This document shows, piece after piece, positions 1 to 13,014 of a stretch of DNA of 64,000 bases; the stretch's first letter is position 1, and each line of letters opens with the position of its first letter. The position numbers and the translations under genes are program-made. Source of the stretch: Diadema setosum (lineage: Eukaryota; Echinodermata; Echinoidea; Diadematoida; Diadematidae); NCBI GenBank assembly GCA_033980235.1, contig CM067067.1:15062401-15126400 (forward strand), given 5' to 3'. The notes beneath the pieces were generated by a model that saw only the letters and a list, made by a program, of their open reading frames with translations, did not search any database and had not been told where the DNA came from.

Positions 1-262
1 AACTCTTATGAAATAGCACATATAGCATAGCATTTTAAGAGGAATTCAAAGTTTAATTGAAGAAAATCAGGTTTGGAATGACTGAAACATCCTTCAATAA
101 AGTAAAACAAAGTGATTGTAATAAAGTGTGAGTCTCACACTTAGTAGAATCGCCATTTTGGATATTTTAGTCATTTCAAAACCAATTTTCATCAAATTAA
201 CATTGAATTTCTCATGGACTTGCATGTTCTTTCATTTTTCATAAGAGGTTTCTCATTATCTT
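1..262 (+). repeat. Dispersed repeat, copy 1 (AGGAATTCAAAGTTTA family)
   Basis: Shares GAGGAATTCAAAGTTTA, GGAATGACTGAAACATCC and the ATCGCCATTTT..GGATAT block with a copy at 1240 to 1570 and a diverged copy at 41.3 kb. No termini are recognised and it continues past the left edge. Confidence 0.7.
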
Positions 263-1120
263 ACCAAAAAATGTTAGAAAACCTGAAATTAAGTCTCAAA
301 CAAAACTTTCACACTGTACAATCATTTTAATGAGTCAGTGCATGCATTCATTAAGTGTAGGAGCAAAAAAGCTTGCACGTGCACATAAGAGGTGGAATGT
401 GTGGTTACAAAGTAAACTATGCCTTTTTTTATGTGACAACAAATATCTGGTGTATCAAATAGGAGTAGTAAGATAATTTTCAGATAAGAGTAGCCAGTTC
501 AATATCATTCATAAGAGCATGCATTAAGCATACAATGGTGATTGTGCTAACTACAGTTATGTGGGTGGATAAAAAGGAATACACTGTATGTAGAAATAGC
601 AAAGTAGTTGTATGAGCTATGTATTTTTATATAGGCAAGTGTTAAAAGAATACGCACACAACAGAAACTGTGTAACACAGGAAGTAACATTTATTCATGG
701 GATGTGTGTGTTTTTGTTGTTCACCTACACAGATTAAATTAATTGTGACCATGGCCATTAGAGTAACCAGAGTACTTGACCTTTGGTGAACCTTTTAAGA
801 ATACAATAAAGAAACATCACAACTATCATATTTTGACAAAAATCTACTTTCTTCTTGAGCCGTTCAGAGTCGTAGATGTGAAAGACATGTTGCTTTTGTG
901 TTTTTTTTTTTGTGTGTGTGTGTTTGTGTGTTTATCACAAAAGATGTTGCTGTGGTAATCACAATTCTCCAAAAACCTTGTGGAGCAAAATTCTTCTACA
1001 GTATTAAAACATATTATTTCAAATTTGGTATAATTACTCACATCATAATGGATATATCATGTTTTGCGATGAAACTTTACATGTGTCAATATTCCAACAC
1101 TCAGACATAGAGCCTACACG

Positions 1121-1151
<31 letters not shown>
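1121..1151 (+). repeat. (AC)n microsatellite
   Basis: Uninterrupted CA dinucleotide repeat. Confidence 0.95.
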
Positions 1152-1152
<1 letters not shown>

Positions 1153-1239
1153 TATCGTGTACATGATATGGTTGTTATATTGTCTAGCGTATGATACTGC
1201 TTGTATTTTGATGTATATGTATTTAATGTATTTCTATTT

Positions 1240-1564
1240 TAAAGGAATGGTACAGTATTGGTGGGGATGAGAATTGGGCTTTTAACTTTTCACAAGAAAC
1301 TAAGAAAACACTTATGATATAGTACAGAGCATACCATTTTAAGAGGAATTCAAAGTTTATTTAATGAAAATAGGGTTTGGAATGACTGAAACATCCAAAA
1401 ACAAAGTAAAACAAAGCGATCGTAATAAAGTGTGGTCCCATAGTTTATTACAATCGCCATTTTTTGGATATCTCAGCCATTTCGAAACCAATTTTCATCA
1501 AATAAATGCTGAATTCCTCATAGAATTACATGCTCGTTCATATTTCATACAAGGTTTTTCATTA

Positions 1565-1570
<6 letters not shown>
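1240..1570 (+). repeat. Dispersed repeat, copy 2
   Basis: Same family as the copy at the left edge, roughly 85 percent alike by eye over the shared part, and slightly longer on the 5' side (GGAATGGTACAGTATTGG). It ends in a CA microsatellite. Confidence 0.7.

Positions 1571-1600
<30 letters not shown>
1566..1600 (+). repeat. (CA)n microsatellite
   Basis: Uninterrupted CA dinucleotide repeat at the 3' edge of the dispersed repeat copy 2. Confidence 0.95.
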
Positions 1601-1601
<1 letters not shown>

Positions 1602-1889
1602 TGTTACAAACCTGATATTAGGTCTCAACCAAAACTATATGATCCCTTTAATGTGCATTTTATTACTTACTACGATAACTCTTCTACTAGTAGCATAAGC
1701 GTAGTGAGAAAAGAAGAAAAAAATAATGAGCAAATTACAACAAACTCGAAAGTTACCAAAATGGATTATAAGCGCATCTTGGTTGAAACGTATTCGTACA
1801 TAGCTATAATAACTATACACCAAATAAATTATACACACATTTCCATGTGTACATGAACACACACACACACACATACATTACCCACTTCA

Positions 1890-4800
1890 CATAGACAAGA
1901 TGGCATCTGAGCAAAAAGTTATTTTTGTGAAATGATTCTTGCAACATATTCCTCACGTGTGCGAAATGTGGAAAAGATAGGACGTTTGGATTCTCATTTA
2001 GAAAAGGGAGTCATATCTGCCATCTTTGGTACAAAATTCTGTATGCACTATAACGAAGATACAGCAACAAGTACATATGACCTTTGACCCTCCTTTACTC
2101 TCCCAAGATGACATCTGAGCAAAAAGTGGTTATTTGTGGAATGATTCTTGTAACATGGTCTTTGCGTGTGCAAAATGTGGGAAAGATAGAACATGTATTC
2201 ACCAAGATACAGGATGAAACATTTATGACCTGTGACCCTAATTTACATACCCAAGATGGTGTCCGACCAAGTAGTTGTAATTTTATTAAATAATGTACGT
2301 GACATGAACTAAACATGGGCCAAATATGGGGGTGATAGGGGCTGTTTTTCTTGAGATATTGCAAAGAAAGTTGCAAAAAGAAAGAAAATCTCAATACATC
2401 GAAGATAAGCTTTAATTTCAACCAAGTTTTTTAACGTGTTCCCGACATTGTATGAAAACACAAAGGGCACAGTCTTGATAGTGCAAAGTCTCAGCTACAA
2501 CATATTAAAATCTGGGAGAAACTCACCGAGGTATAAGTGAGCTAGTGCTCGAAAAAGATAAGTCATATCAATTTTCATTTGCAGAAAAACAGCACTCCCA
2601 TAGACATAACACGTCATAACGAAGATACAGAAAGAAGCACATATGACCTTTGACCCCACTTTGCACAGACAAGATGGCATCTCAGCAAAAAGTGGTTATT
2701 TTGTGAAATGATTCTTGTAACATGGTCTTTGCGTGTGTAAAATATGGAAGAGATAGGACATGTATTCACTAACATACAGGATGAAACCTTTATGACATTT
2801 GACCCTAATTTACATACCCAAGATGGTGTCTGATCAAGAAGTCGTTTTTTCATGAAATAATGTACGTGACATGAACTAAACATGTGCAAAATATGGGATT
2901 AACAGCCATTGTTGTTGTTCATCTATTGCACAGAAAGTAGTAGAAAGAAAGAAAAATAAAGAAAAATTATGTTATTTTTATAGAAATTTGAAGGAGAAGC
3001 ATGAAAAAATCAGAAAAAGATAAAGTTAGGAAAGGAGATTGTTTAGGGTTGTTTAGGGACATTCGCTGTGTGATATTTGGAATCTCATTTAGAAAAGCGA
3101 GTCAGACCTGCCATCTTTGGTACCAAATTCCGTATACACTGTAACGAAGATACAGAATGAAGTACATTTGACCATGCAAAATGTGGGAAAGATAGGACAT
3201 GTATTCACCAAGATACAGGATGAAACATTTATGACCTGTGACCCTAATTTACATACCCAAGATGGTGTCTGATCAAGAAGTTGTTATTTTATGAAATAAT
3301 GTACGTGACATGAACTAAATATGTGCAAAATTTGAGGGTGATAGACGCTGTTTTTCTTGAGTTAGTGCAAAGAAAGTTGCAGAAAGAAAAGAAACATCTC
3401 AATACATTGAAGATAACCTTTAAATTCAACCACGTTTTTTAACGTGATCCCGACATCGTATGAAAAAGACGAAGTGTAAAATACGATAGCCCAAAGTCTC
3501 AGCTACAACATATTAAGATCTGGGAGAAATTCACCGAAGCATAAGTGAGCTATTGCTCGAAAAAGATAGTCATGTCAAATTTCATTTGCAGAAAAACTGC
3601 ACTCCCATAGAGATAACACGTCATAATGAAGATACAGAAAGAAGAATATATGACCTTTGACCGCACTTTGCACAGACATGATGGCATCTGAGCAAAAAGT
3701 GGTTATTTTGTGAAATGATTCTTGTAACATGGTCTTTGCGTGTGCAAAATATGGGAGAGATAGGACATGTATTCACCAAGATACAGGATGAAACATTTAT
3801 GACCTTTGACCCTAATTTACATACCCAAGATGGTGTCCGATCAAGTAATTGTTATTTTATGAAATAATGTACGTGACATGAACAAAACATGTGCAAAATA
3901 TGGGATTAATAGCCATTGTTGTTGTTCATCTATTGCACAGAAAGTAGTAGAAAGAAAGAAAAATAAAGAAAAATTGTGTTATTTTTATAGAAATTTGAAG
4001 GAGAAGCATGAAAAAATCAGAAAAAGATAAAGTTAGGAAAGGAGATTAAGACTAACTAAAGAAAAAGAAGAAAAAATAGTGTTTAAAAAAATTTAAAAAC
4101 AACTGGCAGGGGTGAGCATCGAACCAGGGACCTTAGGATTACGAGTCGGATGCGCTATGCAATGACCTATTTCATGCTCCATAGGCCCTGTGTATTAAGC
4201 AAAATGACGCTGCATCGAAACCACATGCAATTTTCAACCAAGTTTTTCGACGTGATGCCGACGTTGTATGAAAAAATGGAGGGCACACTTACGATAGCCC
4301 AAAGTCTCAGCTACAACATACTAAAATCTGGCAAAAATTCACCGAAGCATAAGTGAGCTAGTGCTCGAAAAAGATAGTCATGTCAATTTTCACTGCCAGA
4401 AAAACTGCTCTCCCATAGAGATAACACGTAAACTGGTCAAATTTAACAAGGATACTTTCAATCCATTTTTACGAGGTGATGACGTTATCCAATCAAAATG
4501 TTGTTTTTACATTAATGAAAGAACATTTCATAAGTTACAACATACTGAAATCTGGGTGAAAATTGGCGAAATTTAAGTGAGATACGCTCGAGTGAATTTG
4601 AAATTTGATGACGTCATTTTGAAAATTTACTTTGTTTACTTTATTAAGAAATTTGATATCTTTTAATCATTTTTTCAGTATCGCCAACCCATGAAATGAC
4701 ATGTACAACTCATCAGCTTTTAGAATATATCAAGAAAATGGGGGGTCACCGTCCATCCTGACGAGTAAAATCCGATTTAAAATTGGCGGTTTTTTGGCAT

Positions 4801-5471
4801 AGTTGCACTGTGTATCCCCATTGACGCACGCGCGGAATTTTGAATTTGACGGGCCCGTATGACGTCATATTGAGTCGGATCGACTTGAAACTTGATAGAA
4901 ATATTCCTTGACATTTTGGACATCCGATCCGTGTGAAAAAACTGAAAATTTCTATTGCATATGAGCTGTGCGTGCGTATATGCGCGCGCGCGTACGCGTC
5001 CGTCCGATTTTTTCAATTTTTCAAAAAATGCTCCAAATGGTCTGAAACGTGTGCAAAAAAAATTTGAGCTCGATTTGAGCATACAAATATTTCAACGCGC
5101 GCGTACGCGCACGTATCAAGAGAAAACGCGAATTTTGAGAATATGAGTAAAATGCGCATAACTTGAAATATATTTGACGTAAATTTCATTGAAAAACTTC
5201 CTTCCATTAATGAGATGTGATTGAGAATGTGTTTTCATATAATGACGTCATAGTGACGTCACGGTCGACTGATCACTTTGATTTTAGTTCGATTGCCGTC
5301 TTTGGGACACGATACATACATGGTATAAGTTTGAACTTGATAGACATAGCACTTTCTGAGCTAACCTCTGCACAACTTTTGGGGAGAAATAAAGAAAGAA
5401 GAAGAAGAAGAAGAAGAAGAAAGAATCCGTACAGATACAATAGGTGATCCGAGAGGATACTCGGATCACCT
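1890..5471 (-). mobile_element. Helitron/Helentron-like unit U0, inverted, with internal duplication
   Basis: This is the reverse complement of the three direct units to its right: its 5' palindrome AGGTGATCCGA..TCGGATCACCT is at 5442 to 5471, next to a GAA repeat, and the body runs leftwards. The inner part is internally duplicated: blocks with GATGGCATCTGAGCAAAAAG, TTATGACC(T)TTGACCCTAA and CCAAGATGGTGTC recur several times between 1.9 and 3.9 kb. The 3' hairpin and CTAG end are missing. No transposase or helicase coding sequence is visible, so it is non-autonomous. Confidence 0.65.
4106..4175 (-). other. tRNA-like remnant inside U0
   Basis: On the minus strand GCGCATCCGACTCGTAATCC, AAGGTCCCTGGTTCGATGC reads like an anticodon arm and a Pol III B box (GGTTCGATGC). 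The stems do not pair well, so it is a degenerate tRNA-derived piece, not a working tRNA. Confidence 0.5.
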
Positions 5472-5645
5472 AATAAACGACAAAACTGATATAACTGGGT
5501 GGATGATTACTTGAAGCTCGGTCAGTAAACTTCCTTGCAGGGACATCATGCATTTTCATGCGTAAACTTACATTGCCGTATACGTTATTAGCCTGAAGAT
5601 AGTATTATGTGTACATCAATGTTGGCCGACTGGACACTTGTAATT

Positions 5646-5675
5646 AGGTGATCCGAGTATCCTCTCGGATCACCT
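5646..5675. repeat. Solitary copy of the U-unit 5' palindrome
   Basis: AGGTGATCCGAG..CTCGGATCACCT occurs here as a separate copy about 25 bp before the one that starts U1, with the following TTCTGTATCTGTACTGATTC also duplicated. It marks a partial duplication of a 5' end. Confidence 0.75.
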
Positions 5676-5700
5676 TCTGTATCTGTACTGATTCTTTGTT

Positions 5701-7746
5701 AGGTGATCCGAGTATCCTCTCGGATCACCTTCTGTATCTGTACGGATTCTTTATTCTTCTTCTTTGTTTGTTTCTTTATTTCTCCCCAAAAGTTGTGCAG
5801 AGGTTAGCTCAGAAAGTCCTCTGCCTATCAATTTCAAAATTATACCATGTATGCATCATGTCCTAAAGACAACAAATCTAATGCATCGTTGTGATCAGTC
5901 GACCGTGACGTCACTATTACGTCATTATATGAAAACACATTCTCAATCATATCTAATTAATGGAATGGAATATTTCAATGAAATTTGCGTCACATATATT
6001 TCAAGTTATGCGCATTCTACTCATATTCTCAAAATTCATATTTTCTCTAAAAACGTGCGCGTACGTGCGCGTTGAAATATTTGCATACTCCAATCGAGCT
6101 CAAAATTTTTTTGCACACGTTTCAGACCATTTAGAGCATTTTTTGAAAAATTGAAAAAATTGGACGGACGCGTACGCGCGCGCGCATATGCGCCCGCACA
6201 GCTCATATGTCATAGAAATTTCCCGTTTTTTCAGACTTATCGGATGCCTGAAATGTCAAGGAATATTTCTGCCAAGTTTCAAGTCAATCCGATTCAATAT
6301 GACGTCATACGGGCCCGTCAAAGTTGAAATTCCGCGCGCGCGTCAATGGCGATATACAGTGCAACTATGCCAAAAAAACGCCAATTTTAAATCCGATTTT
6401 ACTCGTCAGGATGGACGATGACCCCCCATTTTCTTTACATATTTTGAAAGCTGATGAGTTGTACATGTAATTTTATGGGTTGGCGATGCTGGCAAAATGA
6501 TGTAAAGATATCAAATTTCTTAATAAAATAAAAAAAGTAAATTTTCAAAATGACGTCATCAAATTTCAAGTTCACTCGAACGTATCCCACTAATCCTTCG
6601 CCAATTTTCATTCAGATTTCAGTATGTGGTAGCTTATTAAATGGTCTTTTATTAATATAATAACAACATTTTGATTGGATGACGGCATCACCTCTTGAAA
6701 ATGGATTGAAAGTAATCTTGTCAAATTTGACCAGTTTACGTGTTATGTCTATGGGAGTGCAGTTTTTCTGGAAATGAAAATTGACACGACTATCTTTTTC
6801 GACCACTAGCTCACTTATGCTTCGGTGAATTTCTCCCAAATTTTAATATGTTGTAGCTAAGACTTTGGGCTATCGTAAGTGTGCCCTCCATTTTTTCATA
6901 CGACGTCGGCATCACGTCGAAAAACTTGGCTAAAATTTGCACTTGGCTTCGATGCAGCGTCATTTTGCTTAATACACAGGGCCTATGGAGGATGAAATAG
7001 GTCAGTGCATAGCGCATCCGACTCGTAATCCTAAGGTCCCCGGTTCGAGGCTCACCCCTGCCAATATTTTTTTTCACTTTTTTTAAACACTTTTTTTCTT
7101 CTTTTTCTTTAGTTAGTCTTATTCTCCCTTCCTTACTTTATCTTTTTCTGATTTTTTTTTTATGCTTCTTCAAATTTCTATAAAATAACTTCATTTTTTC
7201 TTTATTTTTCTTTCTTAAGTCTACTTTCTGTGCAATAGATCAACAACAGCAATGGCTATCAACCCCATATTTTGCACATGTTTAGTTCGTGTCACGTACA
7301 TTATTTCATGAAATAACAACTACTTGATCAGACACCATCTTGGGTATGTAAATTAGGGTCAAAGGTCATAAATGTTTTATCCTGTATCTTGGTGAATACA
7401 TGTCCTATCTTTCCCATATTTTGCACACGTATAGACGATGTCACAAGAATTATTTCACAAAATAACTACTTTTTCCTCAGATGCCATCTTTGGAGTGTAA
7501 ATGTGGGTCAAAGGTCATATGTACTTGTTGCTGTATTTTCATTATAGTGTATACAGATTTGGTACCAAAGATGGCAGATATGACTCCCTTTTCTAAATGA
7601 GAATCCAAACATCACACGGCCAATGTCTCTGAACACAGGTGAAACCTGCATGGTCATGCCTATTTCGATCAGGACTCGAATCCATGATAAAAAAAAAAAA
7701 TTCGGATCACCTTAATTTGTCAGTGATGACAAATTACAATCTCTAG
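5701..7746 (+). mobile_element. Helitron/Helentron-like unit U1
   Basis: It begins with a 30-bp palindrome (AGGTGATCCGAG..CTCGGATCACCT), followed by a short T-rich repeat. It ends with TCGGATCACCT, a perfect 9-bp hairpin (AATTTGTCA/TGACAAATT, loop GTGA, 7714 to 7735), seven bases and CTAG, followed by T. A 3' hairpin a few bases before CTRR is the hallmark of Helitrons, and matching subterminal inverted repeats at both ends are reported for Helentron-derived elements. No protein is encoded. It is about 2.0 kb. Confidence 0.65.
7003..7062 (+). other. tRNA-like remnant inside U1
   Basis: Equivalent of the piece in U0: GCGCATCCGACTCGTAATCC and B box GGTTCGAGGCT. It is absent from U2 and U3 at the equivalent place. 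Probably a tRNA-derived insertion. Confidence 0.5.
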
Positions 7747-7776
7747 TTCTTCTTCTTCTTCTTCTTCTTCTTTATT

Positions 7777-10135
7777 AGGTGATCCGAATATCCTTCGGAT
7801 CACCTTCTGTATCTGTACTGATTGTTTATTTCTGGACAAAAGTTGTGCAGAGGTTAGCTCAGAAAGTGCATTGCCTCTCAATGTCAAACTTATACCATAT
7901 ATGTATCATGTCGCAAAGAAGACAGCGCAAGTAAAATCATAGTGATCAGTCGACCGTGACGTCACTATGACGTCATTATATGAAAACACATTTTCATGCA
8001 TATCTCATTAATGGAATGGAATATTTCAATGAAATTTACGTCACATATATTTCAAGTCATGCGAATTCTACTCATATTCTCAAAATTCATTTTTATGTCA
8101 AAACGCGCGCGTACGCGCGCGTTGAAATATTTGTATGCTCAAATCGAGCTCAAATTTTTTTTGCACACGTTTCAGACCATTTGGAGCATTTTTTGAAAAA
8201 TTGAAAAAATCGGACGGACGCGTACGCGCGCGCGCATATACGCACGCACAGCTCATATGTAATAGAAATTTCCCGTTTTTTCACATGAATCGGATGTCTG
8301 AAATGTCAAGGAAAATTTCTACCAAGTTTCAAGTCAATCCGACTCAATATGACGTCATACGGGCCCGTCAAAGTTGAAATTCCGCGCGCGCGTCAATGGC
8401 GATATACAGTGCAACTATGCCAAAAAACCGTCAATTTTAAATCCGATTTTACTCGTCAGGATGGACGGTGACCCCCCATTTTCTTTACATATTGTGAAAG
8501 CTGATGAGTTGTACATGTCATTTCATGGGGTGGCAATGCTGACAAAATGATTAAAAGATATCAAATTCCTTAATAAAGTAAAAAAAGTAAATTTTCAAAA
8601 TGACGTCATCAAATTTCAAGTTCATTCAAGCGTATCTCACTAGTCCTTTGTCAATCTTCACTCAGATTTAAGTATGTTGTAGCTTATTTAATTTTCTTTC
8701 AAACATAAAATTACAACATTTTGATTGGATAACGGTATTACCTCGTAAAAATGGATTGAAATTAATCTTGTCAAATTTGACCAGTTTACGTGTTATCTCT
8801 ATGGGAGTGCAGTTTTTCTGGAAATGAAAACTGACCTGACGGTCTTTATCGAGCACTACCTCACTTACCCTTCGGTAAATTTCGCCCAGATTTTAATATG
8901 TTGTAGCTGAGGCTTTGCGCTACCGTAAGTGTGCCCTTAGTTTTTTTCATACGATGTCGGGATCACGTCAAAAATTTTGGTTGAAATTCAGGCTTATCTT
9001 CAATGTATTGAGATATTTCTTTCTTTCTGCAACTTTCTTTGCAATAACTCAAGAAAAACGGCCTCTATCACTTCCATATTTTGCACATGTGTAGTTCATG
9101 TCACGTAAATTATTTCATAAAATAACAACTTCTTGATCGGACACCATCTTGGGTAAGTAAATTAGGGTCAAAGGTCATAAGTGTTTCATCCTGTATCTTA
9201 GTGAATACATGTCCTATCTTTCCCATATTTTGCACACGCAAAGACCATGTTACATGGATCATTTCATAAAATAACTACTTTTTACTCAGATGCCATCTTG
9301 TCTGTGCAAATTGAGGTCAAAGGTCATATGTACTTCTTTTTGTACCTTCGTCATGACGTGTTATCTCTATGGGAGGGAATTTTTTTTAATGTGAAAATTG
9401 ACATGATTGTCTTTATCGAGCACTAGCTCACTTACCCCTAAGTGAATTTCTCCCAGATTTTAATATGTTGTAGCTGAGACTTTGCGCTATCGTTAACTTG
9501 CCCATGATTTTTTCATACAATGTCGGGAACACGATAAAAAACTTGGTTGAAATTAAAGCTTATCTTCTATGTATTGAGATATTTCTTTTTTTCTGCAACT
9601 TTCTTTGCAATAACTCAAGAAAAACACGCCCGTTCACCCCCATGTTTTGCACATGTTTAGTTCATGTCACGTAAATTATTTCATAAAATAACAACTACTA
9701 GATCGGACAACATTTTGGGTATGTAAATTAGGGTCAAAGGTCATAAATGTTTCATCTTGTATCTTGGTGAATACCTGTCCTATCTTTCCCATATTTTGCA
9801 CACGCAAAGACCATGTTACATGGATCATTTCATAAAATAACTACTTTTTGCTCAGATGCCATCTTGTCTGTGCAAAGTGGGGTCAAAGGTCATATGTACT
9901 TCTTTTTCTATCTTCGCTACATGACGTGTTATCTCTATGGGAGGGAATTTTTGTAGATGTGAAAATTGACATGACTCTCTTTAGCGAGCACTATCTTACT
10001 TATGCTTCGGTGAATTTCTCTCAGATTTTAATATGTTGTAGCTGAGACTTTGCAGTATCAGGACTCGAATCATTGATTTTAAAAAAAAAATCGGATCACC
10101 TTAATTTGTCAGTGATGACAAATTACAATCTCTAG
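7777..10135 (+). mobile_element. Helitron/Helentron-like unit U2
   Basis: Same structure as U1: 5' palindrome at 7777 to 7805, preceded by (TTC)n, and the same body including CRE-like sites. The 3' end is TCGGATCACC, hairpin 10103 to 10124 and CTAG at 10132 to 10135. It contains an extra internal duplication of the GGTCAAAGGTCATATGTACTTC block near 9.3 to 10.0 kb. Confidence 0.65.
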
Positions 10136-12424
10136 TTTCTGGACAAAATTTGTGCATCTATTAACTCAGAAAGTTCTCATAGTATCAATTTCAAAATTAT
10201 ACCATATATGTATCGTGTCCCAAAGTCGACAAATTTTATAAAATTATAGTGATCAGTCAACCGTGACGTCACTATGACGTCATTATATGAAAACACATTT
10301 TCATGCATATCTCATTAATGGAAAGGAATTTTTCAATGAAATTTACGTCACATATATTTCAAGTCAAGTGCATTCTACTCATATTCTCAAAATTCTTATT
10401 TATTATTAAAAAGCGCGCGTACGCGCGCGTTGAAATATTTGTATGCTCAAATCGAGCTCAAAATTTTTTTGCATACGTTTCAGACAATTTGGAGCATTTT
10501 TTGAAAAATTGAAAAAATTGGACGGACGCGTACGCGCGCGCACATATACGTACGCACAGCTCATATGCAATAGAAATTTCCCATTTTTTCACACTTATCG
10601 GATGACTGAAATGTCAAAGAATATTTCTACCAAGTTTCAAGTCAATCCGACTCAATATGACGTCATACAGACCCGTCAAAGTTGAAATTCCGCGCGCGCG
10701 TCAATGGCGATATACAGTCCAACAATGCCCAAAAACCGCCAATTTTGAATCCGATTTTACTCGACAGGATGGACGGTGACCCCCCATTTTCTTGACATAT
10801 TCTGAAAGCTGATGAGTTGTACATGTCAATTCATGGGTTGGCGATGCTGGAAAAATGATAAAAAGATATCGAATTTCTTAATGAAGTAAAAAAAGCAAAT
10901 TTTCAAAATGACGTCATCAAATTTCAAGTTCACTCGAGCGTATCTCACTTATCCTTTGCCAATTTTCACCCAGATTTCAATATGTTGTAGCTTATTAAAT
11001 GCTCTTTCATGAATGTAATAACAACATTTTGATTGGATGACGGCATCACCTCGTAAAAATGGATTGAATTTAATCTTGTCAAATTTGACAAGTTTACGTG
11101 TTATCTCTATGGGAGTGCAGTTTTTCTGGAAATGAAAATTGACATGACTGTCCTTTTCGAGCACTAGCTCACTTATGCTTCGGTGAATTTCTCCAAGATT
11201 TTGATATATTGTAGCTGAGACTTTGGGCTATCGTGAGTGTGCCCTCAATTTTTTCATACGGTGTCGAGATCACGTCCAAAAACTTGGTTGAAATTAAAGC
11301 TTATCTTCGTTGTATTGAGATATTCCTTTCTTTTTGCAACTTTCTTTACAATAACTCAAGAAAAACAAGCCTTATCAGCCCAATATTTTGCACATGTTTA
11401 GTTCATGTCACGTACATTATTGCATAAAATAACAACAACTTGATCAGACGTCATCTTGGGTATGTAAATTAGGGTCAAAGGTCAAAAATGTATCATCTTG
11501 TATCTTGGTGAATACATGTCCTATCTTTTCCATATTTTGCACACGTAAAGACCATGTTACAAGGATCATTTCACAAAATAACCACTTTTTGCTCAGATGC
11601 CATCTTGTCTGTGCAAAGTGTGGTCAAAGGTCATATGTACTTCTTTCTTTATCTTCGTTATGACGTGTTATCTCTATGGGAGGGAATTTTTGTAGATGTG
11701 AAAATTGACATGATTGTCTTTATCCAGCACTAGCTCACTTATGCTTTGGTGAATTTCTCCCAGATTTGAATATGTTGTCGCTGAGACTTTAGGCTATCGA
11801 AAGTGTCCCCTCCATTTTTCATACAATGTCGGGATCACGTCAAAAAACGTGGTTGAAATTAAAGCTTATCTTCGATGTATTGAGATATTTCTTTCTTTCT
11901 GCAACTTTCTTTAAAATAACTCAAGAAAAACAGGCCTTATCACCCCCAAATTTTGCACATGTTTAGTTCATGTCACGTACATTATTTCATAAAATAACAA
12001 TTACTTGATCAGACGTCGTCTTGGGTATGTAAATTAGGGTCAAAGGTCATAAATGTATCATCCTGTATCTTGGTGAATACATGTCCTATCTTACCCATAT
12101 TTTGCACACGTAAAGACCATGTTACAAGGATCATTTCAGAAAATAACCACGTTTTGCTCAGATGCCATCTTGTCTGTGCAAAGTTGGGTCAAAGGTCAAA
12201 TATACTTCATTCTGTATCTTCGTTATAGTGTATACCGAATTTGGTACCAAAGATGGCAGACCTGACTCTCTTTTCTAAATGAGAACCCAAATATCACACG
12301 GCCAATGTCTCTAAACACAGATGAAACCTGTATGGTCATGCCTATTGGGATCAGGACTCAAATCATTGATTTCCCAATAGATCGGATCACCTAATTTGTC
12401 AGTGTTGACAAATTCCGAGTCTAG
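10136..12424 (+). mobile_element. Helitron/Helentron-like unit U3, joined directly to U2
   Basis: The body starts immediately after the CTAG of U2 at TTTCTGGACAAAATTTGTGC, without its own 5' palindrome, giving a head-to-tail junction. The 3' end has TCGGATCACCT, a hairpin with the same 9-bp stem but loop GTGT (12393 to 12414), and CTAG at 12421 to 12424. Confidence 0.65.
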
Positions 12425-12611
12425 TTTTTCATCGTTTTTGTTTATATATATTCAAGCAAGTTTCTTAGTTTAGTCGACATGCGCAAGCTGAAAGGGTGTA
12501 TGAATACATGCATATCTAGGCTCATGCACATACACATTTTCCTAATAGACAAATTCAATGAACGTCTCCCAGTACGGCTGTATCAACTATTTTCAGCCGA
12601 TTTGAGCACAA

Positions 12612-12690
12612 AAAAACAAACAAACAAACAAACTAAAACAAACAAACACACAAGCAAACGAACAAAACCAAAACAAAAACCAAAGACAAA
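12612..12690 (+). repeat. (AAAC)n-rich low-complexity tract
   Basis: Repeated AAACAAAC with interruptions, about 50 bp downstream of the Gene III A exon donor. Confidence 0.8.
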
Positions 12691-12745
12691 AACATGCCAA
12701 CAACAAACAGACAAACACTTCCCCTATTCCAATGTCTTTCCTTAC

Positions 12746-13014
12746 CAGGTGATCACGAGGAGGTTCACGCTCGGTGTGAAGGCTCGCAATCTTCCACGAC
12801 GCCATGGCGATGTTCTTCAAAGCCGACGCTTCTTCCTCTCCGTTCGTGCTGTAAGTGAGCGCATTGTGGTAGCAAGCGAGGGCTGCCTCGTATCGGTGAG
12901 TGCGCACAGTTATCCCGACGTTTTGAGTGGCGGTCCTGTAGTACTGATTGCCACGCTGCCGCTGTAGTGTGGAATCACTTTCCGGCATACTGGCTGACCT
13001 TTTCATCTTAGTGG
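12746..13014 (-). CDS. Gene III (or Gene II cassette 2) exon A
   Basis: Acceptor ATCTTTCAG, donor CTG|GTAAGG, phase 1 to 0, 89 codons plus two bases. It encodes MKRSASMPESDSTLQRQRGN, then YEAALACYHNALTYSTNG and EEASALKNIAMASWKIASLH. The helix pair matches the A exons of Genes I and II, with ALKNIA equivalent to AAKNVA. The splice sites are strong. The next cassette exon (B, entering in phase 0) is not found in the 12.7 kb to its left. Confidence 0.75.

Noticed and set aside
7003..7062. Functional tRNA gene
   Set aside because: B box and anticodon-like loop are present but acceptor and T stems do not pair.
12479..12967. 162-codon plus-strand open frame
   Set aside because: It consists of an AAAC microsatellite and the antisense of the Gene III A exon.
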